NCBI GenBank assembly: GCA_963921795.1
Contig: OY997652.1
Location: 62,972,109-63,036,108, forward strand
DNA length: 64,000 bases
From: Nannobrachium achirus
Lineage: Eukaryota; Chordata; Actinopteri; Myctophiformes; Myctophidae
Direction: 5' to 3'
Part shown: positions 19,885 through 31,060 of the stretch, piece by piece
Numbering within the stretch: the stretch's first letter is position 1
Layout of the letters: each line of letters starts with the position of its first letter
Notes under the pieces: model-generated
What the model saw: only the letters and a program-made list of their open reading frames with translations
Database searches by the model: none
Told to the model about the DNA's origin: nothing
Translations under genes and position numbers: made by a program

Positions 19885-20791
19885 GTATGCACATACTTTA
19901 CTAAAATTGTTGTACATTAAACATTTTGGCATAATTTTTAAAAGGATTCTGTGGCATTTCTGAAAACTGTGCCACAGGTCAGATACAGTAACCTTTACAA
20001 CCGGTCTGAATTGAATAAATAGAGTGGCTGCAACAGCACAAGAGAGCGAGAGCAAGATCTCTCAACCTCATTTCTGTACTTGACATGAGAATCAGAAACC
20101 TGGATCAGTTAACTATCAGACTGTAACTGTTGCACATGTACTACCGTGCTTGTTTGGCTTTTATGATGCATCAGTTGAACAGAAACCTGTATATGCATAC
20201 CAAAAAGAGAAGTACTTGGACTACTACTCTATAAACTACATATCTTTGAATGTTTTATTTATGATTCTATAAGAAGTTTTAGCAAAACAACCTTTTCAGC
20301 GGTTGGTCTTGTGGTGGAATTCAGGTCAATCAATAATCATGAAAAACAGAGGAGACAAGACAATTATATTAGGTGGTGGTGGTGGTTAAGTTTATATATA
20401 ACATGATATCATGGACAGAAGTACAGTTTAACACTCTGGGCAGTGGTAAAGTAGTTCTGCCCCAAGCAAAGGGAATCAAACCCTAGTTATACTGGCATTG
20501 CAAGGACAAGCTGTAACATAAACAATATCTATCAACCTAGGAAAACGTCTTGACTCTCACAATACATCATGTTATCTGTAATGCATGATGCAGCATAATC
20601 TACTATACTAACGTCACTCATAATCAATCATGTAATATAATATCTACTACTGTTATTAACGTCACATAATCAATCTCTACGACAGTCTTAACCCCCTATC
20701 TACAGTATATCCACCTAGTATTTTCTTTACCATAAACTTGTCATGCATACTGTTCATTCTAATATTCGCTTCAAGTGTGTTCAGTTATTTA
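19885..20791. other. KDZ intron sequence, nothing recognised
   Basis: AT-rich sequence with a short ggt repeat (20370-20385) and no exon, tRNA or transposon end that I can support. Confidence 0.4.
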
Positions 20792-21640
20792 TGTTACGAC
20801 TGCCCCTCTAGGGCGGAGGAGCGCAACATAAATGCGAAGGACAACGACTTTCCAAAAAGGATTTCTTTTATTTATTTATTTAGCAGAGACAAAATCTCTT
20901 GTTTCTCTTTTAAGTGATAAGTAGCTTCAGGGTGCTGGTTTACACTAGAGCCAAAAATATCCTAAACTACAAAAATAATATCCCTAACAAACTCCTAACC
21001 CAAAAGAAAGAAACCAAAATACAATATACTGACCTTACTTACCTAACTAACAAAAACAGGAACAAAGAAAGAACTGAAGAACCAAATAAAAGTACCAAAC
21101 ACCCCTACAGAAATGAATGAGTGTTTACAAATAATGAATCAGAATATAACTTTACAAACTAAAGGTTAAAGAATTCAAAGACACAACTACTCAAAGTTAA
21201 CCAAAAACAAAACTAAGCAACAATAAACAAGGTTACATGGCTGGGGGACAAGAGGGATCGAGTCTCTGCTGTTTTTAGCTGTTAGTCCCCGCACAGCCAA
21301 GGGAGAATGAGGGCTTTATAGGGGAAGACTCCAAGGTGCAGCCAATCGTGGCTGGGTGTGGACGGAATCATCCAATCAAAGTGAGGAACAGGTCCAGAGG
21401 CTGGCCCTGCCAATCTGCCACACTGACTGTTCAATCAGCCACTCCAATCAGTCAATCAGCCACTCCAATCTCACTGGCACCACACCCAACTCTCCACTCT
21501 CCATTCACACAGCATTCAACCTCCATTCACCACCTTATAGGAACAGAGAAAGGAACAATATAATACATGCCACAATATATAACATATTCCAAATCATAAA
21601 TACCAATTATAACCAAATACAAATACGGCTGGCCGTAACA
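20792..21640 (+). mobile_element. Probable solo LTR, about 850 bp
   Basis: Begins TGTTACGACTGCCCC and ends GGCTGGCCGTAACA, giving the short inverted TGTTACG...CGTAACA ends usual for LTRs. An A-rich middle and a GC-rich tail with cagccaatcgtggctggg lie between. I could not find a matching 4-6 bp target duplication and no PBS, protease or RT sequence follows. It lies in the same KDZ intron as the hAT element. A non-LTR origin is not excluded. Confidence 0.5.
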
Positions 21641-21695
21641 GTTGTGAAAACAAATGGGTAAATATCTAAATGATGTCCTTTTTCTCATTTTAAAG

Positions 21696-21785
21696 CAAAA
21701 GCTCTGCGTCTCAAAGCTGGGGAAAAAAACAATTCAGTTGAAGACGAAGCGAAAAGGGAAATGGCTGAACTCATGAAACAGACAG
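21696..21785 (+). pseudogene. KDZ transposase exon (KALRLKAGEKNN)
   Basis: Acceptor tttaaag, donor GACAG|gtacaa, phase 1 in and out; 90 bp. Phase matches the exon ending at 19244 across 2.4 kb of inserted DNA. Encodes KALRLKAGEKNNSVEDEA then KREMAELMKQT, a helical C-terminal part of the transposase. Confidence 0.65.
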
Positions 21786-22208
21786 GTACAATCTTATTCT
21801 TTTCCAAGATTGGCATTGTCAAGGGTATGGGATTTGGTAGTGCTCGTTTGTCATTTAAGAACTAATGGGTTTAATCTGGCCGCTCCAATAAACACTTAGA
21901 CGTGATGTGTTTGTGGGAGGAAAGCAGGCGGGGTGGGTGTTCTGTTGCTGCACTAGTGATACCTACAGGTTGGCCCGGGTGCCTGTTCAGTGGAACTGAG
22001 AACAATAGATAGTACTTCCGCTAGCATAATTATCTCCAGGTGAAACTCCTTGCTGTCTGGTGAAAGGTAGTGGTGATATTGCCTGTATCGGAGGAGACAT
22101 GTGGTTGTCTGTGCTTCCCAAAGGAGCAGGTGTAGGGGTTTCTGTAGCAATAGAAGCATACTAAGTCAAATGCATTAAGTGTTGAATAAGAACAATTCAA
22201 TAGCAGAT

Positions 22209-22328
<120 letters not shown>

Positions 22329-22365
22329 ACATTATAATATTTTATCTGTATCTTTTGATTGAAAG

Positions 22366-22483
22366 GCCTCACAGAGCTGGATGTACAGCAGTGGGCAGCG
22401 CAGTACAAAACTGGGGCACAGAAGTCTATGGAATGGACCTGGGAAGAAGATTACGTGCAAAAATTAGTGGAGCACCAAGAACT
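22366..22483 (+). pseudogene. KDZ transposase exon (ELDVQQWAAQYKTGAQ)
   Basis: Acceptor gaaag, donor GAACT|gtgagt, phase 1 in and 2 out. Encodes GLTELDVQQWAAQYKTGA, then WTWEEDYVQKLVEHQE, a helical C-terminal region. Intact. Confidence 0.65.
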
Positions 22484-22726
22484 GTGAGTTTGTGCTGCTA
22501 ATCATGTTTCATTGATGTCATACATGTTCCATATTGAACGAGTCCTTCCTTCAGGATGGCTCTAACTGTTCTGATGTGGTCATAACTGTGACAATATTAC
22601 AAACATAGCTATGTGTAGTCTAGTACCATAAATCGCCTAAAAAATTACCATGGACTTGAAATGGCTGATGTACAGCTGAACGGTTATTGAGCTATTCTTG
22701 ACATTTCTTTGAATTATCTTTTACAG

Positions 22727-22775
22727 AGAAGGCTTGAACAGCGGGTCCAGATCTAATCCTGACCTCTCCACATAG
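22727..22775 (+). pseudogene. Last readable KDZ exon, cut by foldback element
   Basis: Acceptor tttacag, phase 2 in; reads LEGLNSGSRSNPDLST and then TAG. The T and A of the stop are the target dinucleotide of the foldback element and the G is its first base. The pre-insertion site (catAACACG) would also have read TAA. On the far side of the foldback, cacgtttggcaaa|gtaagtg looks like the rest of this exon with its donor. Confidence 0.5.
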
Positions 22776-24443
22776 TCCGGGAAAAAAAGGGTGATTTTTG
22801 TCTGAACGTGGATTCGCCTGTAAAAGTTTTTTTCTCAACTGATTCTTGTAGCTTGGAGTCACCTCTTAAGGATTCAAGAGGATGACCAGTGATATCCATT
22901 GAGCATTTTTTATTATTAACCCCTTAATGCCTGAAACATGGGCTCCCATTGACTTTTTATACAGGAGGAAAATACCCAGAAAAAGATTATTTTTCTGGGT
23001 ATTTAAGGAGGATCTGAGGGGTCTAACTAGGGGTTTGTCATGATGCTGAATCCATTGCAGGCATTTGTTTTGCACAAAAAACATTCCGTGGGCTAGAAAT
23101 AGCCTCAGAAAACAATACACGTATGGGTGAGTATTCATGTTAGTCGGAGGCCTTAGGGTTTTTTTTCTCGTGCTAATCAGTCTAAAAGTGCAAAATTTTG
23201 CACAGATGTAGCTCAGGGCATGCTCTAATGATTTAGCTAGGTCGGCGACCTTCGGGGTCACCACAACACCCACAAAACTCTGAAAAGTGATGACTCATCA
23301 CTTTTCATCACTAAAGCCCAACTTGATTTGGCCGCTGTGGCGACCTTGAATGTCGCAGACTCGGGCGCCCTAGCTAAATCATTAGAGCAAGCCCTGAGCT
23401 ACATCTGTGCAAAATGTTGTACTTTTAGACTGATTAGCACGAGAAAAAAAACCCTAAGGCCTCCGACTAACATGAATACTCACCCATACGTGTATTGTTT
23501 TCTGAGGCTATTTCTAGCCCACGGACTTTTTTTGTGTGCAAAACAAATCCCTGCAATGGATTCAGCATCATGACAAACCCCTAGTTAGACCCTCAGATCC
23601 TCCTTAAATACCCCGAAAAATAATCTTTTTCTGGTTATTTTCCTCCTGTATAGAAAGTCAATGGGAGCCCATGTTTCAGACATTAAGGGGTTAATAATAA
23701 AAAATGCTCAATGGATATCACTGGTCATCCTCTTGAATCCTTAACCCTTAAGTTCTGTTCAGATTCACTACACCTTTGTTCTGTTCGGGTCATTTTGACC
23801 CGGTGGATATTTGGTTTAAAAAAAAACAACACTAATATAAATTTTAACTTAACAAATCATCATGATACATTGACTTTGACTCAATACCAAACAATTCATA
23901 TGATATATTTGGTAAATGTTTGCATTTCTGCTTTGCTCTATCACATTAAACACTGAAAGAGCTAGGCGTTTTTACTGATTTAGCTGAAATCCATGTAAAA
24001 AAAACTACTTCATTTAATACTGGGCAATATTGCTCATGCTTATAGGAAGGGGGGGAGGGTTCGGAATGGGGCTTCGGAAGGGGGGTGTTAGAAGTGGGGG
24101 TGACTGTGTGTCTGTGTTTTGGCATAATACTGTGTATTTCTGTGCTTCCGGGTCAAAATGACCCGAACAGCACTTAAGGTTCAAAAAACATGAGGGGGGT
24201 ATAGCATGGGTGTAGTGCAAAAATATTTTTTTTACATGTTCATCTCAGAAGAATCTTTAAGGCCAGTGAGTTTCAGGTGGAAACATTTTTAACTTCTACC
24301 TTTTTTTTCCAAATGAAAATGTAAAACGGGTCAAAATGACCCGAACAGCACTTAAGGGTTAAGAGGTGACCCCAAGCTACAATAATCAGTTGAGAAAAAA
24401 ACGTTTACAGGCGAATCCACGTTCACCCCCATTTTTCCCGGAC
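22775..24443. mobile_element. Giant foldback (palindromic) element, TA target
   Basis: The ends GTCCGGGAAAAAA...CCCGGAC are flanked by TA on each side. The left arm (to about 23300) is repeated inverted in the right arm for about 500 bp with few differences: shared words include ctaactaggggtttgtcatgatg and atactcacccatacgtg. The centre is near tgatgactcatcactttt. Without the nested element the length is about 1.05 kb. Open frames along the arms are mirror copies and not genes. A short relative lies at 36681-36935. Confidence 0.9.
23745..24358. mobile_element. TTAA-target element, 614 bp, nested in the foldback
   Basis: Termini CCCTTAAGTNCTGTTC inverted, flanked by TTAA (23741-23744 and 24359-24362). 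The opposite arm of the foldback keeps the unfilled site (cacctcTTAAggattc), so the insertion is proven by an internal empty site. Subterminal words gggtcattttgacccg/cgggtcaaaatgacccg are palindromic; a second copy of the right end lies at about 24150-24177. This resembles non-autonomous piggyBac-type elements. Confidence 0.9.
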
Positions 24444-24461
24444 TAACACGTTTGGCAAAGT

Positions 24462-25229
<768 letters not shown>

Positions 25230-25362
25230 TTAAGAGACCTTTTCGCTAATTTGATATATAATCTTTATTTCAGAAAGTAAGTCCATTGCACACAAATAAC
25301 ATAACAAATACAATAAAATAACAATGCACCAATGGAGGTGCAATAGTATTATAATATTAGAG

Positions 25363-25500
25363 TCAGAGTGAGGGACCGGGTCAGGGCCAGAGTGAGGGAC
25401 CGGGTCAGGGCCAGAGTGAGGTACCGGGTCAGGGCCAGAGTGAGGTACCGGGTCAGGGCCACAGTGAGGTACCGGGTCAGAGCCAGGGTGAGGGCCAGAC
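25363..25500 (-). repeat. In-frame 24-bp minisatellite in the OTU exon
   Basis: About five units of 24 bp (agtgagg(g/t)accgggtcagggcc type) and then 12-bp degenerate half units to about 25550. Read on the minus strand in the OTU frame, each unit encodes SGPDPVPH, eight residues, so copy-number change keeps the frame open. It follows directly on the OTU catalytic histidine region (about 85 codons downstream). Confidence 0.85.
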
Positions 25501-25781
25501 TTAAGGCCAGATCGAGGGCCAGATTTAGGGCGAGAGTGAGGGTCAGATGGAAGTGTTGCGCTCTCGTCTGCTTCCTGGACTCTTTGAATCAAGTGTGTGA
25601 CTGGTCCATCAAGGTTTACATAATGGTCCCCATGACCTTCGGCAAAGTGGCCCAGAACTAGCATTGGCAGACTGTCGTCATACTGACCACATGGGGATAT
25701 TATCGATGTTGCATCAACACCCAGTGTCGATACAATCACAAACTGTATGTTGAACATTGTGGATGCTCTTTGTACAGTTAA

Positions 25782-26519
25782 AGGTTCTACACCATGCATT
25801 TAAAAATAATGTATATAACATTGTTTGTGTCCCAAAAACGTTTTTCAAAAGGTTTGAGGCTAAATTACCACTCCTGAATACAGAGCCCCTGTCATTTCTG
25901 CCTGGCTTTCAGAGCATTTTCAGCTGCAGTACCACCTTGTCCTGAGTGGGAGGACTGCGCGATTGAGACAGTTTTGGCCCCACACTCCTCCCCACCTCCT
26001 GCTCAGCAGGCCTGCCCACCCCTCCCCAAACCCTCTCCCAGCTCCTCCTGCCTCCTTCTCAGGACTGCCCGACCCTCCCCAACCCCCACTCAGCACAGCA
26101 GTAGCAGTAGGTCCCGATTGTGATGTTACAATCAGACCAAAAATCAGACAGCCCGTTCTGAGACCTGCTTACATAGATCTGCCCATAAACTGAGAAAGAC
26201 ACAATGGTCAGAAATCGGACTTTGTGAGGATATAACGTGCTGGTGGGACACCAAAAAAAAAAACATAAAAATTGGAAAAATGTAAATTCATGGTGTAGTC
26301 CCTTTAACTGATACAACGCTGAAGAAGACCCAAGGGTCGAAACGCGTCCGTTGACTTGACTCTGTCCATTGAGGTAAATAAAATCATGTGAAAAGGAGAT
26401 TCCTTGAGTGCTGGCTACAACTTCCTTCCTCATATGCTATTTTGAGCCGTGCACCTAAAAGCCTTCATCTAACTTGGAGTGTTGCAGGCTTTCTGCTTTG
26501 TTGCAGATACCTTTCCCCT
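25782..26519. mobile_element. TTAA-target insertion inside the OTU sequence
   Basis: TTAA lies at 25778-25781 and at 26520-26523. Removing the segment with one TTAA joins GATCAT|TTA ACT GTA CAA, giving DHL-TVQRA, which is what the OTU family expects. Inside, 25782-26303 has its own inverted ends, AGGTTCTACACCATG and AGGGACTACACCATG, followed by a third TTAA (26304-26307). The same end occurs at 13767-13781. The stretch 26308-26519 contains aagacccaagggtcgaaacgcg, a common dispersed-repeat word. It may be a second element sharing the middle TTAA. Confidence 0.7.
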
Positions 26520-26605
26520 TTAAATGATCCCCATATGTATTAATTTGCTGCATGTTTAGCAGATAGTTGCTCCATTCTTCATCAACAAAGTTGGCAAGGT
26601 GTGTT

Positions 26606-27420
26606 AGCCGCAACCAATAATGTAATACTAATAACGGCTCATAATGTAATAAAAAATGTAATAAAAACTCATAATGTAATAATCAGCTCATAATGTAATA
26701 GAAAACTAGCAAATAATGTAATAATTAAAATGTAATAAAAGCTCATAATGTAATAATCAGCTCATAATGTAATAAGAAATACATTATTACAGTATGACGT
26801 TGTATTACATTATGAGCCTCGTATGTGGAGGTTCTTAATGTAACACATTATTACTTTATTACATTATTGAAAAATCTGTTACATAATGCACTTGTTTTTT
26901 TATCACATTATGAGCTGATTATTACATTATGAGTTTTTATTACTTTTTTTTAGGGATGGTCCGATCTGGTTTTTTGGAACCGATCACCGAGCACCGATCA
27001 CAAAAGTTTGATCACCCGATACCGATCAATCACCGATCCGATCAAGTTATTATTTATATGTTAATTTATAATGTTAATGTTTTAACTTTAATTCATTAAT
27101 TCACTCATGAATTCATTTATATATTTGCCTTATAGTTATTTACCAGCATTACTATATATTTATTATCATAGCAGTAACTAATATTATTCCTTCAGCACTG
27201 TGGAAATCAATACCCCAAAATGGCCTCAAGTGGGCATACTGAACGGCTGGTTGATCGGATGCACCGATCGGATCGGATCGGTGAATTTACCTTTTGATCT
27301 AAACCACCGATTATCACCGATCACGCTTTGATCGGCCCGATCCGATCCATTGCCGATTGATCGGTAACATCTCTACTTTTTTTATTACATTATGAGCCCT
27401 TATTACATCACAAGTTGCTA
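26606..27420. mobile_element. AT-rich MITE with ctcataatgtaata subterminal repeats
   Basis: The word CTCATAATGTAATA or its inverse is repeated about ten times. Left and right ends share ggctcataatgtaataaaaa in inverse orientation, with gcaac/gttgc at the edges. The element is split by the hAT MITE at 26951-27375. Confidence 0.75.
26951..27375. mobile_element. hAT MITE, 425 bp, TSD cttttttt
   Basis: Termini TAGGGATGGTCCGATC and TAGAGATGTTACCGATC (inverse of the right end). The eight bases cttttttt flank it at 26943-26950 and 27376-27383. The interior is dense in GATCGG and CCGATC words. A second member, inverted, is at 41106-41525. Confidence 0.9.
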
Positions 27421-28284
27421 CAGGCCCTCTCTTTTTTTTCTTTTCTTTTTCATAAATATGTGCTATTGAACATGTCTGTGTATTGGTTAAAATAATATTG
27501 AACAAGAAAATGAACATTTTAGAGGTAGGAGGTTTCGGCCCGAGAGCAGAGATATTCTAAGTGTGCAAGGTCCTCTTCCCATGACTGAATGGAGGCTACA
27601 CTTTGATGTTCTTGGATCCTTTATATAGAGCATCATTGTAACTATTTAGCTTTTGGTACCATCATGTGGGGTATTGGAGGTACTGCATCTCAGAGTGCCT
27701 CCAGCTCCACTTCCAGTACAACAACATGCTCTTTGGACCAATGTGTCATGAAAATGACCAAAACACAAACAAACAAACAGTTAAAACACACAGAGACTGA
27801 ACATTCATCTCTTCTTATCACTACTCTACTTTATGGAATGTCTTGATTAAGTCCCAAGGTTTGACTAGACAAATTGAAATAATTTCTTCCAAAGAGGCTA
27901 AACTTCCCTCAGTCCCATTCTGGGAGCGTGTCGCTGTTACTACATCTCATCTTTTCGACACCCGACTCTAACCCTCACCCTAACCTTAACCTCCATGGAG
28001 TGAGTCGCTAACCCTCCGGTCGAAATGATGGGCGTTCGCAAAAGCGAGATTTCCCCGTCATTCTTAAATTGTAATGCACAACATAGTCTGGCTCGAAAGA
28101 CTGCACATCCACCATTTGAAATAAAACGTCTGCTGCTACTGGTACAACAATGACGGGAGGGACAATCTAACTGTATATAAAAAGAAAAAACCTCTACTCA
28201 AGTACTGTGCAGTGTTTTCTGAAATGATTAATAAAATCATTTTGTTGTCTCTTCCAATGTTTCTTGAAACTGCAGTGATGGAGC

Positions 28285-28315
<31 letters not shown>

Positions 28316-28375
28316 GCCCAGAGAGCTTGTTTCCATTGTGGTCCTCCTGTGTATTCAATTCATCAAGACATAATG
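27421..28375. other. Unassigned sequence
   Basis: No supported exon. Around 27945-28010 there is a telomere-like stretch (ctaaccctcaccctaacctt) that is too short and irregular to mean much. A 24-base A run lies at about 28291-28314. Confidence 0.4.
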
Positions 28376-28470
28376 GGTATAAATGTAACGCCCGGGATTT
28401 GAACCAGGTCTCCCACAATAATGTCCAACATCTTAACCATCAGACCAAAGGGGTATCGCTATGGCTAAGG
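28376..28470 (-). mobile_element. tRNA-derived SINE head / tRNA pseudogene
   Basis: Read on the minus strand: TGGTCTGATGGTTAAGATG resembles a pol III A box, and GGTTCAAATCCCGGGC, 50 bases on, is a near-perfect B box (GGTTCRANNCC). D-loop and T-loop words are in tRNA spacing, but the acceptor stem does not close well. A further about 80 bases leads to a T run. I take it as the tRNA-like head of a SINE. A true tRNA gene is unlikely. Confidence 0.65.
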
Positions 28471-28739
28471 ACTATCCTCCTTTTAAGTCTGACATAAATT
28501 TGTAGGCGGAGAAAATTGGGGGCTAGGCGTCTCCAGCCCCTATCTTTCACCATTCAAAACAACAATCTTGGAACCTGTGAATCTTTTTTACTATACGCTT
28601 ATTTTTCAGAAAGGAACCATTGGGAGTTAAAAGGAGTCATAATGCTTTAAACTAGAATATTTTATTCATGTAATTGTTCTCTCACCATGGGGCATAATAA
28701 AGGATAGTTCTAGTCTATAGCGTCAAGGGTTCGCCCTAA

Positions 28740-29242
28740 CGCTATGTCACTAATGACTGTAATGAGCCCTTGTGCTCGCATTAGCGGCGGTGCGCCCACT
28801 CGTCTGTGGTTAAAATAAAAGATACAGTTTCGCTACTCACCAAAACAAAGACGGATTTAGAGAGTTGAAAGCCTACTTTACTTAGTGGGAACATTCAAAG
28901 CCCCCCACATCACGTCTAAAATACACTTTTTATCCAGAGAAGACAATATTTCACCGGAAGGCAAAATATGGTCAATGGACATTTCTATTGACAAGATCTG
29001 TAGAGGGCGGTGTGGAGTAGCTAAAACCTCCGGTGAAAGGGTTTTTTTCTCTGGCCAAAAAGTGTATATTAGACGTGGTGGGGTGGGGGGATCTGAGGGT
29101 TCCCACTAAGGAAAGTAGGCTTTCAACTCCTTAAATCCGTCTTTGTTTTGGTGAGTAGCGAAACTGTATATTTTATTTTTACCACAGACGAGGGGGTGCG
29201 CAGCCTTTCCTGCCTCGCAAGGGCTCATTGGTGACATAGCGT
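28740..29242. mobile_element. Foldback MITE, about 500 bp
   Basis: The left arm (acgctatgtcactaatg...gtttcgctactcaccaaaacaaagacggattta...ctactttacttagtggga) is repeated inverted at 29100-29242. The middle 28920-29085 is itself an inverted repeat (cacgtctaaaatacac...gtgtatattagacgtg). No coding content beyond mirror frames. Confidence 0.85.
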
Positions 29243-29483
29243 CAAGGAGAACTCATTCTAATGTTAATGGTTCACGCTGGTTATGAAAGCAGCGCCGTTC
29301 GCCGTAGCGTAATAGTTTCAAAGTAGAAGGATACAAAAACAACTTTTTATGGACGACTTTGGGGTAAGTAAGTGATTTGAAGGAGGATATTTAAATATTG
29401 ATGAAATGAATAGTTTCACAAACGCTGTGTTATTCTCAGCATGGAAGACAGGCTCATGTTTACTCCTGTCCTGTTCTCGCAAA

Positions 29484-29692
29484 AAGTATTCAATTGTTTT
29501 ACTTAAGTAAAAGTATCAATACTGCAATATAGAACTACTCTGTAAATGCAGTGGAGTAAAAGTACAATATTTGGATCCGAGATGTAGTGAAGTAAAAGTA
29601 TTGGAAATTGGAAACACTCAAGTAAAGTACAAATACCTCAAGTGTACTTAAGTACAGTACTTGAGTAAATGTACTTAGTTACTTTACACACC
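29484..29692. mobile_element. MITE of the acttaagtac / agtaaaagtatcaatactgc family
   Basis: Stepwise words tttacttaagtaaaagtatc, aatactgcaatatagaa, gagtaaaagtacaatattt and caagtgtacttaagtacag are the internal sequence of a very common fish hAT-type MITE. Related segments lie at 56350-56760, 58580-58690, 59180-59420 and 63525-63630. Confidence 0.7.
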
Positions 29693-31060
29693 AATGCACT
29701 GGAAAACCAGAAAGGGCTAGCGTTTTCCACGCTTTTTTCCACCACTGGAAAAATTACAGCGTTTCCTCTTCTCTTTCTTGTTGACAGGAAAGTGGTAGAA
29801 TTATACTTTGGTCGTTATTTTTGTCTCGGAGCATTGAAAATAGCAAGGGACACAGCACTGCGCATATTAACAATACAACTGCTGCCCCCACCCAGAAGTG
29901 GCGGGTCTGACTCTGACTACAAAATTACGCCACGGCTTAAGAAGGGAATAAGGACAACTGGTATTTGATTCCGGTCCGGAATCAATGGGGGTATATTTAT
30001 TGTTATCAAATTATTGTCTTAGGAATGCAACAAATACCAAAAGATATTATTGAACTGAAGTCTCCATGGCGTGAGTTATCAATAGAAAAAAAGTAGTTTG
30101 GGGGGTTAACTACTTCTTTAATGTCACATCTAATGTTCTGTATGGTTTCTTTTTTCTGTAATCATTTCTGTGGATATTTCTCAAAATGTCCATAATTTGA
30201 AAATAATAATAATAATAATAAGTGTGGTCTTTCTTTTCCTCTCTTCCTCTTTGAACCCCTCCCTCAACGATGAGCTCGGGGCCTGAGACAGACTCATCAT
30301 CCCGTGCACAAGAATGAGCGACTCCTCTGTGCCGCTAGTAAGCTACATAACCAAGCCCCTGTGTGTTCTGTTCTGTTCTGTCCTTGGATTAATGATTAAT
30401 GACTGAACAATGACTCCTGCTTGCTCGTGGGATGTACACCAGAATCACAATCAGAGGCCTGCTTATTGGCTACAAACGGCTATAAATGTTTCAGTTCACA
30501 GCTCATTATCGCTCGCTTTAGATTAACCGTGTATCCCTGTATTCCCCACTGCATAGCTGGCTGACACTGTGCATTCATCAGCATCACGTCATATCCTCTG
30601 TTGATAGTCTGTATAGTATATCCATTCATGAGTCTGTATAATACATGTACCATTATGCTCATATTACTGGTGATAGTTTATACATTATATTTATGGCTAC
30701 ATTTATATCCTATATTAAAATAGGCAAAGTTCAAAGCAGTTGATGAATGAAAACACATTTATTTTCATCGCGGGTTGCAGATCCCGCCCGCAATTCTCCC
30801 GGATATGGCCGGCATTTGCGGGAGCGGCCGGGATTTCTGGGAACTTTAGTGCCTGCACTCACGGGTGTACCGGAGACGCTGATTTCCGGGAGACTTCGGA
30901 TGTCTGGTTTATCCCAAGGGGGAACTTCAGTTTCAGCTTAACCCAGCTGAGTGCTGCTGAGGAGTGAGGGTGGGTGGAGCAATTTGGGGTTAGGTGTCTT
31001 GCTCCGGGACACTTCGACACATTGCTGGCCTGGCCTGGAATTGTACCTGCGACAACCAGT
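29693..31060. other. Unassigned sequence with a GC-rich patch
   Basis: A GC-rich stretch at about 30770-30950 reads cgggttgcagatcccgcccgc...ccggatatggccggcat. It contains repeated cccgg/ccggg words like those in the element at 53271-54708. No exon supported. An (AAT)n run is at 30202-30219. Confidence 0.4.

Larger units (their letters stand above)
25230..26640 (-). pseudogene. OTU-type cysteine protease fragment, split by an insertion
   Basis: Minus strand. The upstream piece (about 26630-26524) reads LTHLANFVDEEWSNYLLN, then NTYGDHL. The downstream piece (25777 onward) continues TVQRASTMFNIQFVIVST, SIISPCGQYDDSLPML, then VLGHFAEGHGDHYVNL. W-x-x-Y...GDHLT(L)QRA...FxIQFVxxS...LGHFxEGHxxHY is the second half of an OTU deubiquitinase fold, with HY carrying the catalytic histidine. 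The first half, with the Asp-Gly-x-Cys motif, is not found; an AT-rich MITE abuts at 26606. OTU proteases accompany some KDZ/Zisupton transposons as far as I recall, so this may be the partner gene of the convergent KDZ gene. After the OTU end, the frame runs through a 24-bp minisatellite. Confidence 0.65.

Noticed and set aside
22866-23573. Similar 81-135 codon frames on opposite strands
   Set aside because: Mirror images produced by the two arms of the foldback element; no gene family.
27945-28010. Telomere-like ctaaccctaacc stretch
   Set aside because: Too short and irregular; also contains ctcaccc and cttaacc variants.
28376-28470. A functional tRNA gene
   Set aside because: A- and B-box-like words are present but the acceptor stem does not pair and the 3' side continues as SINE-like sequence.
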